A stretch of 64,000 nucleotides of DNA from NCBI RefSeq assembly GCF_023516715.1, contig NZ_JAMGSI010000001.1, positions 496,001 to 560,000 on the forward strand, read 5' to 3'. Positions 25,249 through 35,123 of the stretch are shown piece by piece (the stretch's first letter is position 1; every line of letters starts with the position of its first letter). This stretch comes from Akkermansia massiliensis (lineage in GTDB: Bacteria > Verrucomicrobiota > Verrucomicrobiia > Verrucomicrobiales > Akkermansiaceae). The notes beneath the pieces are model-generated. The model was not told where the DNA came from and searched no databases. It saw only the letters and a list, made by a program, of their open reading frames with translations. A program made the translations under genes and the position numbers.

Positions 25249-26685
25249 TCAGTCCCCGGAGGGGGAGTCGTCCCTGACGACGACGAGGTCGAACGGACGG
25301 ATGTCCACGACGCGCACAGGGGTACCCTTAATGAGTATGCCTTGTCGAGAGAAAACCTCGCATATTTCGCCATGGATCATGGCCTTGCCGTTGGGCTTCA
25401 GCTCCGTGACGGCGTTCCCCCGGTCGCCTACCTGCACGCGCGCAATGTTGACGGCTTCCCCGGCGGGGCCGCCGCTGACCGTGGCGTTCGTGACGCGGCG
25501 CATCAGGACGGAGTCCGGCAGGTACTTCATCAGCACGGCGATCAGGATGGCGCCCCCGGTCAGGCCCAGGGCCAGTTTCAGGAGGGGGATGCCCAGGACC
25601 ATCGCCAGCGTGTTGACGTCGTCCCACTGTCCGTTCCGGATGATGTGGTCCCATTCCCAGGAGCTGATCATGCCGCCGAACAGGGCCAGGAAGATGCAGA
25701 TACCGCCCGCAATGGCCGCAATGAAGGTGCCCGGGATGACGAAGAATTCCACGCACAGCAGGACCACGCCCAGAATGAGCAGGGCCGCCGTTTCATACCC
25801 GGCCAGGTTCCCAGCGATGTTGTTGCCGAAGAAGAACAGGGCAAACGCGGCAATGGCCACGATGCCGCCGATGCCGAACCCAGGCGTCTTGAATTCCATG
25901 TAGATGCCGCCGATTCCCAGCAGGATCAGTATGGGGGAGGCCCACGCAATCCAGAGGCCGATGCGTTCAAAGGCGGTGGGTTCCGCCGTGACCGTGGGGG
26001 CGTCCACCTTCTCCTGGGCCAGCAGGTCCGTGACGGAGGTGGCCGTTCCCTGGGCCAGCAGGGGCCTGCCGTCTTCCAGCCGCGTGGCGGCCTCCTTGCC
26101 CGTCAGGGTCAGGAGCGCGCCTTTTTCCAGCTTGACGGGGCCGAATTGCTGCTCCTGGTCGGAGGGGATCATCATGGCCTTCACTACTTCCGGGCGGTAG
26201 CCCTTTTCCGTTACCACGGAGCGGGTGAAGGCCCAGAAGGCGCTTTCCGCCTTCTTGCGCATGACGGGGTCCATCTCCTCCCCGGAGGAGGTGATGATGC
26301 CCGCCGCGCCGATGGAGGAGACGGGCGCCATGTAAATCTTGTCGCACGCCGCGGAGATGAGCGCCCCGGCGGACATGGCCTTGGGATTCACGTAGGCGTA
26401 AGTGGGGATGGTCAGCGGCTGGATGCTTTTCATCATCATCTCGCTGGTTTCCCAGGCCAGGCCGCCGGGCGTGTTCAGGTCAAACACCACGGCGCGCGCC
26501 TGTTCCTCCTGCGCCCGCTTCAGGATGCGGTTCATGAAGCCGAAGCTCTGCTTGCTGGTCAGGGAGTCCTCCCCCACCGGAATGACCACTACCCGGTCGC
26601 GGAAGGATTCCTCCGCGGCCGCCCGGAACGGGGAGCCGGCGAACAGGGCCAGCAGAGCCAGCAACAGAAGGTGAATGTGCTTCAT
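25249..26685 (-). CDS. nfeD: NfeD-family membrane serine protease (long form)
   Basis: The 478-residue protein has a signal peptide (MKHIHLLLLALLALFAGSPF). A ClpP/SppA-like protease domain follows at about residues 30-230, with FDLNTPGGLAWET, the nucleophile region NPKAMSAGALIS and a Lys further on. Then come several transmembrane helices (about 245-400) and a C-terminal OB-fold NfeD domain (about 410-478). This is the long form, which in other bacteria works with stomatin-like proteins in membrane quality control. No stomatin gene is adjacent. It is divergent from dnaG and upstream of rimO. Confidence 0.87.
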   Translation of the reverse strand: MKHIHLLLLALLALFAGSPFRAAAEESFRDRVVVIPVGEDSLTSKQSFGFMNRILKRAQEEQARAVVFDLNTPGGLAWETSEMMMKSIQPLTIPTYAYVNPKAMSAGALISAACDKIYMAPVSSIGAAGIITSSGEEMDPVMRKKAESAFWAFTRSVVTEKGYRPEVVKAMMIPSDQEQQFGPVKLEKGALLTLTGKEAATRLEDGRPLLAQGTATSVTDLLAQEKVDAPTVTAEPTAFERIGLWIAWASPILILLGIGGIYMEFKTPGFGIGGIVAIAAFALFFFGNNIAGNLAGYETAALLILGVVLLCVEFFVIPGTFIAAIAGGICIFLALFGGMISSWEWDHIIRNGQWDDVNTLAMVLGIPLLKLALGLTGGAILIAVLMKYLPDSVLMRRVTNATVSGGPAGEAVNIARVQVGDRGNAVTELKPNGKAMIHGEICEVFSRQGILIKGTPVRVVDIRPFDLVVVRDDSPSGD

Positions 26686-26877
26686 GCAGACAGGCTAACA
26701 CGTTCCGCGCCCGCGCTCAATGGGGAAATGCGTTCCGTGCGGACGGGGAGGCCGGATGCCGCCGCGCCGTTTCACCCGGTTTTCCTGAGGAACACGGGAG
26801 CTCCTCTGTTTTTCCAGTGCGCGCCCGGTTGTTTCCTCCCCCTGTTTTCCTGTGAATGGCGTCCTGATTCTGTCTTC

Positions 26878-26906
26878 TTGTGCACCCGGCGGGGCTGTGA
26901 TAGACT
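26878..26906 (+). promoter_or_regulatory. Possible dnaG promoter
   Basis: TTGTGC (26878-26883) and TAGACT (26901-26906) are 17 bp apart. A start just after would give a nearly leaderless mRNA for the ATG at 26918. The match is modest. Confidence 0.3.
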
Positions 26907-26917
26907 GGCCGCGCCTT

Positions 26918-28720
26918 ATGGGAAGGATTGATGAAGACAGCATCCGGCGCGTTCTGGAAGCCACTGACATTGTAGATGTGGTGGGTTCCTATCTTTCCCT
27001 GAAAAGGGCCGGGTCCCGGTGGAAGGCGTGCTGCCCGTTCCATAATGAGAAGACGCCTTCCTTCATCGTGGACCAGACCCGGCAGAACTTCAAATGCTTC
27101 GGCTGCGGGGAAGGGGGATCCGCCATCACCTTCGTGATGAAGATGGAAAACCTGGGCTTTGCGGATACCGTGCGGCGGCTGGCGGAAAAAGCCGGCATTA
27201 CCCTGGTGGAGGAAGTGTATGACGCCGCGGAGGAAAAGCGGCGCAAGGCGCGCACGGCCCTGCTGGTGGCCCATAAGAAGGCGGCCGAGTTTTTTCACAG
27301 GCTCCTGCTCCGCTCCCCGAAGGCGGCGGAGGCCAGGGCCTACCTGAATTCCCGCGGATACGGGGCGGACATGGCGAAGCGCTGGCAGGTGGGCTGGGCT
27401 CCTGATTCTTCACGGGAGTTCCTGGCCTGGGCGCGTAAGGAGGGGCTTCCGGACCAGGTTTTGATAGATTCCGGCCTTGCCAACCGCGGAGAGCGCGGGG
27501 ACCTGTACGCCCGGTTCCGGGACAGGCTGATGTTCCCCATTAACAATGTGTACGGGGAATGCGTGGCGTTCTCCGGACGAATTCTGCGGCCCCAGGAAAA
27601 CGTGGGCAAGTACGTCAACTCCCCGGAAACGTCCATTTTCAAGAAAGGGGATGTGGTGTTTGCCCTGGACAGGGCGCGCGGTCCCATGGGGAAGAGCGGC
27701 AAGGCCCTGCTGTGCGAAGGGCAGCTTGACGTCATCGCCTGCCATGAGGCCGGCATTTCCTTTGCCGTGGCTCCCCTGGGAACGGCGTTCACGCCGGAGC
27801 ACGCCAGAACGCTTTCACGCTATGCCTCCCGCATTGTCGTTTGTTTTGACGCGGACAAGGCGGGCATGGCGGCGGCGGACCGCGCCTTCCGGGAGCTGGC
27901 CCCATTCGGCAAGGATGTTTACCTGGTGAATCTTCCGGAGGGGGACGATCCGGACTCCTTCATGAAGAGGGAAGGGAAGGAAGCGTTTTCAGAGATGGTG
28001 GAGCAGGCCCGTCCTTTCTTTGAGGTCCGCATTGAACGCGCCAAGGAACGCGGCCTGCTGACTGACGCCGCCGCCAGCGCCGCCTTTGCCCGTGAGATGA
28101 CGGCTCTGCTGGCCTGCATGAGCGACCCCGTGGCCCGCGACCTGGCAACGGCGGACGTCGCCACCAGGATGCGCACGACCGTGAATGACCTGCGGAGTGC
28201 CGTCAGGACGGCCGGACGCCGCAAGGGAAGGGAACAGGCACAGTCCGCGGACCGTGCGGCGGCTGCGGAAGTTTCTCAGACGCAGCCCCCCGTGAAGATG
28301 GACCGTGCCGTGGCCGTGCTTTGCGAGTTGTCCCTCCAGAACGCCCGTGCCCAGGGGCTCATCGTGGACCGTATTGAAGAATTGCTGGAGCCGATGCGGA
28401 TGCTGCAAGGGGGGGGGATCCTGAAAAAAATCCTGGCACGGCTTCCTTCTCCGGACAGTCCCGCGGCCATTCAGGCTTTTCTGGCGTCCCTGCCACAGCC
28501 GGAACGGGATGCCCTGAACCTGCTGAACCTGGACCCGGTGCCCATCCCCGATGTGGACCGGAGCGTCCAGGAAGCCTGCTCCGGCATTGCTAAGGCGGCC
28601 CTGGAAAGGCATATCGCGTCCCTGATGGCGGAATTGGCGGACCCCTCCACGGACGCCGCCAGAAGGCTGGAATTATCCAAACTTAGTGTTGACTTGAAGC
28701 GTTTGCTGGGTACAATGTAG
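26918..28720 (+). CDS. dnaG: DNA primase
   Basis: DnaG makes RNA primers at the replication fork. From the ATG at 26918 the product is 600 residues. The CHC2 zinc finger is visible in CPFHNEKTPSF and FKCFGCGEGG at about residues 39-65, then the catalytic Toprim core with LLCEGQLDVIACHEAGI and VVCFDADKAGMAAADRAF. A helical C-terminal part should bind the replicative helicase. A start 22 codons earlier is possible but adds unrelated residues. dnaG followed by rpoD keeps the order of the macromolecular synthesis operon; rpsU is absent. Confidence 0.94.
   Translation: MGRIDEDSIRRVLEATDIVDVVGSYLSLKRAGSRWKACCPFHNEKTPSFIVDQTRQNFKCFGCGEGGSAITFVMKMENLGFADTVRRLAEKAGITLVEEVYDAAEEKRRKARTALLVAHKKAAEFFHRLLLRSPKAAEARAYLNSRGYGADMAKRWQVGWAPDSSREFLAWARKEGLPDQVLIDSGLANRGERGDLYARFRDRLMFPINNVYGECVAFSGRILRPQENVGKYVNSPETSIFKKGDVVFALDRARGPMGKSGKALLCEGQLDVIACHEAGISFAVAPLGTAFTPEHARTLSRYASRIVVCFDADKAGMAAADRAFRELAPFGKDVYLVNLPEGDDPDSFMKREGKEAFSEMVEQARPFFEVRIERAKERGLLTDAAASAAFAREMTALLACMSDPVARDLATADVATRMRTTVNDLRSAVRTAGRRKGREQAQSADRAAAAEVSQTQPPVKMDRAVAVLCELSLQNARAQGLIVDRIEELLEPMRMLQGGGILKKILARLPSPDSPAAIQAFLASLPQPERDALNLLNLDPVPIPDVDRSVQEACSGIAKAALERHIASLMAELADPSTDAARRLELSKLSVDLKRLLGTM
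28689..28716 (+). promoter_or_regulatory. rpoD promoter inside the 3' end of dnaG
   Basis: TTGACT (28689-28694) and TACAAT (28711-28716) are separated by 16 bp, a good sigma70 match that overlaps the last codons of dnaG. Transcription from about 28723 would leave a leader of some 36-57 nt before rpoD. It would allow rpoD to be made independently of dnaG. Confidence 0.55.
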
Positions 28721-28758
28721 TGCCTCGATACCTCCGGGTATTGATATAATGGTGAATT

Positions 28759-30873
28759 GTGCCCTCTTCTTTTCAAGATATGTCCAAATCCGGTGACCCA
28801 TCCTCCTCTTCTCCCAAGAAGACTTCCGCCAGCAAAAAAGCTTCTGAATCCAAGGAAAAAGTAGCATCCAAGCCTGCCGCAAAAACTTCCAAAACCACTT
28901 CCAAGGCAGCCCCTGCCAAAAAAGCCCCCGCCAAGGCCGCCGCTCCGGCGGCTAAAAAGCCCGTTGCCGCCAAGCCCGCAGCGGAAAAGAAAGCCCCGGT
29001 GAAAAAGGCGTCTCCGGCCCCTGCCGCCGGGAAGGCCGCAGTACCCGCCAAAAAGGCTCCGGCAAAGGCGCCCGCGGCCGCACCGGCCAAGAAAGCCGCC
29101 GCTCCCGCCGCCAAGAAGGCTCCTGCCAAGCCGGCGGAAAAGAAACCCGCCGAAAAGAAGGCCTCCAAGCCTGCCGCTAAGGCGGAAGCTCCCAAGAAGT
29201 TGAGCGAAATCCTGGAAGAGGAACGCAAGAGGGCCGCCAGCCGCAAGGTCACGAATCCGATTGACGCCCCGGAAATCCAGGAAAAAATCCGTGAACTGAT
29301 CAAGCTCGCCAAGGAGCAGGGCTACCTGACTTTTGACGACATCAATGACTCCCTTCCCAACGACATCGTTGACCAGCAGGACTATGAGGCCATCATGGAC
29401 CGCCTGCGCAGCATGGCGTTTGACATCATTGACGCGTCCGACGTGGACAGCTACACGGACCGCACCCGCATCAACACGGAGGAAGAAGACGAGGAGGAAA
29501 AGCTTGAAGCCAAGATGGACATTCTGGACGACCCCGTCCGCATGTACCTGAAGCAGATGGGCCAGGTTTCCCTGCTCACCCGTGAAGAGGAAGTGGCCAT
29601 CTCCAAGAGGATTGAGGATGCGGAACAGAACGTCCAGCGCTGCGTGCACCGCTTCGGCTTCATTGCGAACGCCTATCTGGACGTGGCCTACCGCCTGCTG
29701 GACAACGAGGAACGCTTTGACCGCGTCATCCTTGACAAGAAGATCGACTCCCGCGAACGCTACATGAAGGGGCTGGCCCAGCTCTGCGCCCAAATCCAGC
29801 AGACCCATCAGGACGCTTCCAGCGCCTTCCGCAAGCTGTACCGCAGCAAGGAGGCCGCCAAGTCCGTGAAGGCCCGCCAGGCGGAGTTTGACAAGATCAC
29901 CGGCGTTCTGGTGAAGCTCTTCGGCCGCCTGTACTTCAAGCACAAGGTGATTGAGGATTTCTGCTCCATGATTGACGAGGCCCGCGACCGCGTGCTCCGC
30001 ATGCAGAAGAAGGTAGCCCAGGACCCGTCCAACAAGGAGCTCAAGGAACACCTTGCGGAACTGGAACTGCGCATGTGGATGACTGCGGATGAAATGGGGG
30101 AAGCCTATCAGGAGCTCCGCAAGTGGCTCCGCGAAGCCCGCCGGGCCAAGGACGAGATGGTGGAAGCCAACCTGCGCCTGGTCATTTCCATTGCCAAGAA
30201 GTACACCAACCGCGGCCTTTCCTTCCTGGACCTCATTCAGGAGGGCAACATGGGCCTGATGAAGGCGGTGGAAAAGTTCGAATACCGCCGCGGCTACAAA
30301 TTCTCCACGTATGCCACCTGGTGGATCCGCCAGGCCATCACCCGCTCCATTGCGGACCAGGCCCGCACCATCCGCATTCCCGTGCACATGATTGAAACCA
30401 TCAACAAGCTGATGCGCGTTCAGAAACAGCTGGTGCAGGAATACGGCCGTGAACCTACGCCGGAGGAAATCGCGGAGGAAATCCACCTGCCCGTGGAACG
30501 CGTGCGTTCCGTGCTGAAAATGGCCCAGCAGCCCATTTCCCTGCAAGCCCCCGTAGGGGATTCCGACGACACCTCCTTTGGTGACTTCATTGAAGACAAG
30601 GCGGCGGAAAATCCCATGGAGGAAGCCTCCTTCTCCTTCCTGAAAGAGAAAATCAAGGATGTGCTGGACACCCTTACGGACCGCGAGCGCGAGGTTATTG
30701 AACAGCGCTTCGGCCTCCGGGACGGCAGCCCCCGCACCCTGGAGGAAGTGGGGCGCCAGTTCAGCGTCACGCGGGAACGCATCCGCCAGATTGAGGCCAA
30801 GGCCCTCCGCAAGCTGCGCCATCCCACGCGCATCAGCAAGATCAAGGGATTCCTGGAAATGACGGAATCCTGA
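28759..30873 (+). CDS. rpoD: Primary sigma factor RpoD with H1-like N-terminal tail
   Basis: This is the housekeeping sigma factor (sigma70). From residue 148 it reads as a normal RpoD: region 1.1 ([18 protein letters not shown] onward), region 1.2 with [20 protein letters not shown], regions 2.1-2.4 including [17 protein letters not shown] and [14 protein letters not shown], region 3, and region 4.2 ending [19 protein letters not shown]. Ahead of it, residues 20-147 are almost only Lys, Ala, Pro and Ser, with PAKKAPAK-type repeats like a histone H1 tail. The start is GTG at 28759 or the ATG at 28780. The 704-residue length is explained by the tail. It is transcribed with or just after dnaG. 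Confidence 0.95.
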   Translation: MPSSFQDMSKSGDPSSSSPKKTSASKKASESKEKVASKPAAKTSKTTSKAAPAKKAPAKAAAPAAKKPVAAKPAAEKKAPVKKASPAPAAGKAAVPAKKAPAKAPAAAPAKKAAAPAAKKAPAKPAEKKPAEKKASKPAAKAEAPKKLSEILEEERKRAASRKVTNPIDAPEIQEKIRELIKLAKEQGYLTFDDINDSLPNDIVDQQDYEAIMDRLRSMAFDIIDASDVDSYTDRTRINTEEEDEEEKLEAKMDILDDPVRMYLKQMGQVSLLTREEEVAISKRIEDAEQNVQRCVHRFGFIANAYLDVAYRLLDNEERFDRVILDKKIDSRERYMKGLAQLCAQIQQTHQDASSAFRKLYRSKEAAKSVKARQAEFDKITGVLVKLFGRLYFKHKVIEDFCSMIDEARDRVLRMQKKVAQDPSNKELKEHLAELELRMWMTADEMGEAYQELRKWLREARRAKDEMVEANLRLVISIAKKYTNRGLSFLDLIQEGNMGLMKAVEKFEYRRGYKFSTYATWWIRQAITRSIADQARTIRIPVHMIETINKLMRVQKQLVQEYGREPTPEEIAEEIHLPVERVRSVLKMAQQPISLQAPVGDSDDTSFGDFIEDKAAENPMEEASFSFLKEKIKDVLDTLTDREREVIEQRFGLRDGSPRTLEEVGRQFSVTRERIRQIEAKALRKLRHPTRISKIKGFLEMTES

Positions 30874-30911
30874 CCGGATTTGCGCCGCATGCCGTGCTAC
30901 GCTCCGTGGTC

Positions 30912-31643
30912 ATGAAGACCTGCGTGGCCGCGGCATGCGGCATTTTCATTTTACTGGCTTCCTGCTCAGGCAGCGGGGAATTCAAGCCCTCTTTCAACCA
31001 GCCCCTCCAGCCCGTGATGCAGCCGGGCTTTGTGTACGTGGACCAGGTGGCCCCGCTGGTGAAGACCAACCTGAAGTATGCCGGGTATGACAATTTCGTG
31101 GGGCGTCCGCTGGACGGCTACCACGGCAGGCGCGCCATCCTGCGCACCCAGACGGCGCACGCCCTGAAAAAAGTCTCGGAAGACCTGTACAGGCAGGGCT
31201 ACCTGCTGGAAATCTATGACGCCTACCGCCCCCACACCGCCGTGCTGGACATTTGCAAATGGGGCGCGGACGCCGGAGACCAGAAGATGAAAGCCCGGTA
31301 TTACCCGAACATTGACAAGGCCAAGGTGTTCGGGGACCACTACGTGCGCGACTTCTCGGAACATTCACGCGGCGTGGCTGTGGACGTCTCCCTGCTGTAT
31401 GCCAAAACTGGAAAGCCCGTGGACATGGGCGGCCATCATGACCTGCTGGACCCCAGTTCCGCTACGGACACCGCACTGGTGACCCCGGCCCAGCACCGGA
31501 ACCGGATGATTCTGAAAAAGGCTTTTGAAAAGCAGGGGTTCGCCAACTATTCTCCGGAATGGTGGCACTACCGCCTGCTGAATGAACCCGCGCCCTCCCT
31601 GCATTATTACTTCCCGGTGTGGGACGGCATGGCCTCCCGGTAA
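30912..31643 (+). CDS. Lipoprotein D-Ala-D-Ala dipeptidase (VanX/DdpX family)
   Basis: The 243-residue protein starts with a lipobox (FILLASC), so it should be anchored in the periplasm. The catalytic zinc motifs of the VanX peptidase family (M15D) are present: SEHSRGVAVDVSLL (S-x-H-x6-D) and the C-terminal EWWHYRL (E-x-x-H), plus IYDAYRPHTA. Such enzymes split D-Ala-D-Ala from peptidoglycan turnover. A lipidated periplasmic form points to cell-wall recycling more than vancomycin resistance, since no vanH or vanA neighbours exist. It lies 38 nt downstream of rpoD. Confidence 0.85.
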   Translation: MKTCVAAACGIFILLASCSGSGEFKPSFNQPLQPVMQPGFVYVDQVAPLVKTNLKYAGYDNFVGRPLDGYHGRRAILRTQTAHALKKVSEDLYRQGYLLEIYDAYRPHTAVLDICKWGADAGDQKMKARYYPNIDKAKVFGDHYVRDFSEHSRGVAVDVSLLYAKTGKPVDMGGHHDLLDPSSATDTALVTPAQHRNRMILKKAFEKQGFANYSPEWWHYRLLNEPAPSLHYYFPVWDGMASR

Positions 31644-31738
31644 ATCTTTGACGCGTCCGCTGTCACGGACCGGGCATTTTATCCTTTGATTTTTTTCCGA
31701 CGGAAATAGGATGGCGGAATACTGAAGAATTTGACCAG

Positions 31739-32791
31739 ATGAAAGAAGAACATTCCCATGATTCCGCCATGCAGCCCGAAGCCTACCGCTGGGCTGCCGT
31801 AATGGCCCTCCCTCTGCGTCTGGTAGTAGGCTGGACGTACTTCTCCGCGTTCTGGCGCCGCCTGGTGCTGGAAAACAAGCTGATTCCGGATGATCCGGGA
31901 TACATCGGCGTCAAATTCAACCACTTCCTTCCCAATGCGCTGGGAATCAAGCCGGTCATTGAATATCTGGTGACGCACCCGTCCGAACTCTGGTGGTTCA
32001 TGGTGGCGTTTACCATCATTGAATTCCTGGTGGGGCTGATGCTCATGCTGGGGCTGCTGACGCGCCTGGCGAGCGTGGGCGTTTTCTGCCTGGCGCTGGG
32101 CATTCTGCTGGGTTCCGGCTGGCTGGGAACCACCTGCCTGGACGAATGGCAGATAGGCATTCTGGGCATGTGCGCCGGACTGCTCCTGTTCCTGACCGGG
32201 GGCGGTTCCTGTTCGCTGGACGGCAGGCTTTCCAAACTTCCGTGCTGCGCGCGCCGTTCCTCCCTGTTTGCCTGGGTGGGGTCCGGTCCGCTGCCGCTGG
32301 GATACGGCCGCATGGCCCGCGTTTCCATCTGGGGAGCCGTGTTCATGATGCTGGTCACGCTGGGAACCAACCAGTTCTTTCATGGCGGCGTATGGGGGCC
32401 GCTCCATAACAAATCCGTGAAGCCCCTGCTGGAAGTCAGCGGGGCCTCCCTGTCCGGGCAGGAATTGCGCTTCAACGTATTCCGCACGGAAGGCGTGGAT
32501 ACCTACGGCTCCTTCCTCGTCCGCATCAGGCTGACGGACGGCCAGGGCAACACCCTGTGGAAAATGGAGGCGGACCAGCTTTCCGCGCTTCCCCCCTCCG
32601 CTATGGAGAACGCTTATCTGGCAAAGGTCAAGCCGGGCGCCTTCGGGCTGGTCGTTCCGCTGGGGGCCAGGGCCGGCGTAACACTCCCCGCCGCGCTTTC
32701 TGCGGTTCCGGAAGGTCCGCTTTCCGTAGTGCTGACGGATGTAAGCGGCAAGGAATGGTCCGCCCCGGTCCGGAAGGCCGGCGGCGTATGA
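31739..32791 (+). CDS. DoxD-DoxA fusion (thiosulfate:quinone oxidoreductase-like)
   Basis: The 350-residue protein combines a membrane domain (about residues 20-205: LRLVVGWTYFSAFWRR, FTIIEFLVGLMLMLGLLTR, and GSGWLGTTCLDEWQIG) with a C-terminal extracytoplasmic domain after one further helix (about residues 230-350). The first matches the DoxD subunit, and the second matches the DoxA subunit, of thiosulfate:quinone oxidoreductase, here in one chain. In archaea the pair oxidises thiosulfate to tetrathionate and reduces quinone; whether this bacterial fusion does so is unproven. No other sulfur-oxidation gene is nearby. Confidence 0.72.
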   Translation: MKEEHSHDSAMQPEAYRWAAVMALPLRLVVGWTYFSAFWRRLVLENKLIPDDPGYIGVKFNHFLPNALGIKPVIEYLVTHPSELWWFMVAFTIIEFLVGLMLMLGLLTRLASVGVFCLALGILLGSGWLGTTCLDEWQIGILGMCAGLLLFLTGGGSCSLDGRLSKLPCCARRSSLFAWVGSGPLPLGYGRMARVSIWGAVFMMLVTLGTNQFFHGGVWGPLHNKSVKPLLEVSGASLSGQELRFNVFRTEGVDTYGSFLVRIRLTDGQGNTLWKMEADQLSALPPSAMENAYLAKVKPGAFGLVVPLGARAGVTLPAALSAVPEGPLSVVLTDVSGKEWSAPVRKAGGV

Positions 32792-32973
32792 GCGGCCCCG
32801 GAAGAAGGAGAAAGGCAGGATAAAAGGAAAGAATTCCCGGCTGGGGATTCTTTCCGGAGGTGGCTATGTTTGTCCGTGCTGCGCTGTTTTTCATCTTCGA
32901 GAGCTTCTTTGTTTCAAAGCGATACGTTCCTTTCCATCTTGACAGAATAAAGGGAGGGGATAAAAGGGGAGTA

Positions 32974-33378
32974 ATGAAAACTACCCTGATCATACTCTGT
33001 CTCGTCTGCTTTTCGGCCGTTTCCCCGGCGGAAGAAACCTTGAAATACCTTCTCAAGGAAAGGGAACGGCTTTTATCCAGCATGGCTGAACTGGCGCAGG
33101 AACAGTACAAGTCCGGCATGGTTCCCTGGGAGGAAGTGACGCGGGCCAACTTGAACTTGCTGGAATTCCGCCGAAACAACGCCGGATCTCTGAAAGAAGC
33201 CATCGCCGTCCAGAAGGAACTGGTCAAGTATCTGGAGCAGCTCTTTCGGGATGCGGAAAAGGCCTATGCTTCCAGCGTGGGAGATAAAATGATGGTTCTC
33301 AAGGGCCGGGACGCATGGCTTGCCGCCAAGTGCACCCTGTTGTCCATGGAGAGCCGTTTGGGAGGGGAAGGGAAGTAG
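32974..33378 (+). CDS. Small secreted helical protein
   Basis: The ATG at 32974 has a good ribosome binding site (AGGGGA, 6 nt upstream) and opens a signal peptide ([19 protein letters not shown]), so I reject the longer open frame from 32860. The mature part, about 115 residues, is a continuous amphipathic helix pattern ([36 protein letters not shown]). It resembles the helical hairpins of TolC-type outer-membrane proteins but is far too short to be one. I do not recognise a family. Confidence 0.6.
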   Translation: MKTTLIILCLVCFSAVSPAEETLKYLLKERERLLSSMAELAQEQYKSGMVPWEEVTRANLNLLEFRRNNAGSLKEAIAVQKELVKYLEQLFRDAEKAYASSVGDKMMVLKGRDAWLAAKCTLLSMESRLGGEGK

Positions 33379-33603
33379 CCGGAAGCTGCGGCCGCACGGT
33401 GGCGGTATAAACGGCATTTGTTCATGCCGGGTTTTTCCATGCCGCTGAAAGGCGCGCATGGCTGTTGTGAATGATGGTTCCCCGTATTGGGAAAGCCCCT
33501 GTTTTCTTTCCGGACGCGGGAGGCCAGGGTATTCGTGCAGCGTTTGCCGCTGGACGCGTCCTTTCCGGATGCGGCGGCAAACCGCAACCCATGTTGAAAC
33601 ATC

Positions 33604-34017
33604 ATGTCTGACGAGAAAAATAATGATTCATCCTTCCATTTTCCGGAATCGGATGAAAAGCAGTTCCTGGAAAAAATGGAACGGCTGGAAGGCAAGCTGG
33701 ATGATCTGGAGCAGCAAGTGCTCCAGGCTCTGTCTGAAGTGGAAATCCCGAATACCTGGCTGGAGGAATGGGAGAAGTTTACGAACTCTGCGCCTGAATC
33801 CGGTGAACGGGAAATCAGGAAGTGGGTGGAAACCCAATTGGGCAAGCTGAAGGGGTTTGAAGCCCTGGACCAACTGGAACAGAACCAGATCGCGTCTCTA
33901 TACCAGGACGCCCTCCTGTTCTCCCGGGAGATTTTGTCCAGAAAAGAGCAATTGGGCGGCACGCTGACGGATGAAGAACGTGATGTGCTGAATTATATTC
34001 AAAATTCAATTCGATAA
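33604..34017 (+). CDS. Hypothetical coiled-coil protein, partner of the lipase-like gene
   Basis: The 137-residue acidic protein is predicted to be helical, with a coiled-coil stretch at about residues 18-45 (FLEKMERLEGKLDDLEQQ). It has no signal peptide, no membrane span and no recognised domain. It ends 5 nt before the lipase-like gene, so the two are almost certainly translated from one mRNA. It could be a chaperone, regulator or immunity-type partner, which is inference from gene pairing only. Confidence 0.6.
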   Translation: MSDEKNNDSSFHFPESDEKQFLEKMERLEGKLDDLEQQVLQALSEVEIPNTWLEEWEKFTNSAPESGEREIRKWVETQLGKLKGFEALDQLEQNQIASLYQDALLFSREILSRKEQLGGTLTDEERDVLNYIQNSIR

Positions 34018-34022
34018 ATACC

Positions 34023-35042
34023 ATGACTCCATTACTTCATCTCAGGCACTTGTTTGACTTTATAGCAACCAGGTATTTTTCCCGCCAGGATGGAAAGCGC
34101 AGGCTGGATGCCTTTCTCGTTCAGGAAGGCCATGCGGCGCTTCCTCATTATAATTATATCATGGAAAGACTTTCGGGGTTGCCTCTGACCCGGCATTCCG
34201 CTCTGGTCCAGATATTGGCCGGCATTATGACGGCCAGGATAAGTTGTCGCCTTCATTACAGGGACAATACGCATTATCCTGCCCTCATTCCCACTTGGAT
34301 CACTTTTTCCCGGTATGCCTACCTTAATCCGGGAGCCGGAGGGTATCTGATGGGAATGGCGCCGCACCCTGACGCAGCCCTTCTGCCAGGCGTTCCATTG
34401 GCCTCCCTGGATCATGCCTTCTCTCCCTTTAGAGGTGCACCCGGCTACGATCCCGACAGCGGACATGTCCATGTGCGCCATGGGTTTAATGCCTACATCA
34501 AGCAGGAGGTCGCCGAGAACGGTGATTGCAACGTATATGTGGCGTTTCGCGGAACGGATACGGGACATGTGCGTGTCTTTGTTCCCAATGTATTGACGGA
34601 TATTTTCCAGTTGTATTCCTGTGACATTTGCTACATTAGGGCGGCGGGACTGATTCGCCATTTGTTGAATCATGTGCCGGGAATAGTGTCCTTGCAGGCC
34701 ACCGGGCATTCCCTGGGCGGCGGCATGGTCCAATTCGGGGTGGCGGCCAATGTAGGGTCACCTCTCCCGGTTGGCGGTGTCGCGGTGAATGCTGCGGGAT
34801 TGTCCGGTAATTCCTTGCAGGCGCTGGGTGCAGACCGTTTGGCGGCCGCTGCCGGCGTCTTGGACCATATAACCACTTGCTGTGATCCGGTCAGTACGTA
34901 TGGCGGAGGATTGGTGGGCGGCCGGTACCGCATCCCCAGGCAGAATGCGCCCCTTTCCAACGGCCATGGCATTGCCGATGTAGCCGCCTGTTATATGGCG
35001 GCTACAGGGGGTGGGGGAAACATCCCGGCAGATCCTCGCTAG
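34023..35042 (+). CDS. Lipase class 3-like alpha/beta hydrolase
   Basis: The 339-residue protein has the serine hydrolase elbow GHSLGGG (near residue 223) and the upstream VYVAFRGTD strand, both typical of class 3 lipases and related phospholipases. A catalytic Asp (CCDPVS) and a His (NGHGIADV) follow in plausible order. There is no signal peptide, so it is cytoplasmic or exported by a dedicated system. It is the second gene of a two-gene unit. The substrate is unknown, but lipases of this shape include both housekeeping enzymes and antibacterial effectors. Confidence 0.68.
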   Translation: MTPLLHLRHLFDFIATRYFSRQDGKRRLDAFLVQEGHAALPHYNYIMERLSGLPLTRHSALVQILAGIMTARISCRLHYRDNTHYPALIPTWITFSRYAYLNPGAGGYLMGMAPHPDAALLPGVPLASLDHAFSPFRGAPGYDPDSGHVHVRHGFNAYIKQEVAENGDCNVYVAFRGTDTGHVRVFVPNVLTDIFQLYSCDICYIRAAGLIRHLLNHVPGIVSLQATGHSLGGGMVQFGVAANVGSPLPVGGVAVNAAGLSGNSLQALGADRLAAAAGVLDHITTCCDPVSTYGGGLVGGRYRIPRQNAPLSNGHGIADVAACYMAATGGGGNIPADPR

Positions 35043-35123
35043 TGTACCGGAGGGAGTTGAACGCGGAAAGGGGAGCCCCTTGAAGCAGCTCCCGGCACTT
35101 CCCTCTTTTCTTGTGAAAAACGC

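Noticed and set aside
28741-28752. TATAAT at 28745-28750 as the rpoD promoter
   Set aside because: It is only 9 bp before the GTG start and has no -35 at the right distance; the TTGACT-N16-TACAAT pair just upstream is better.
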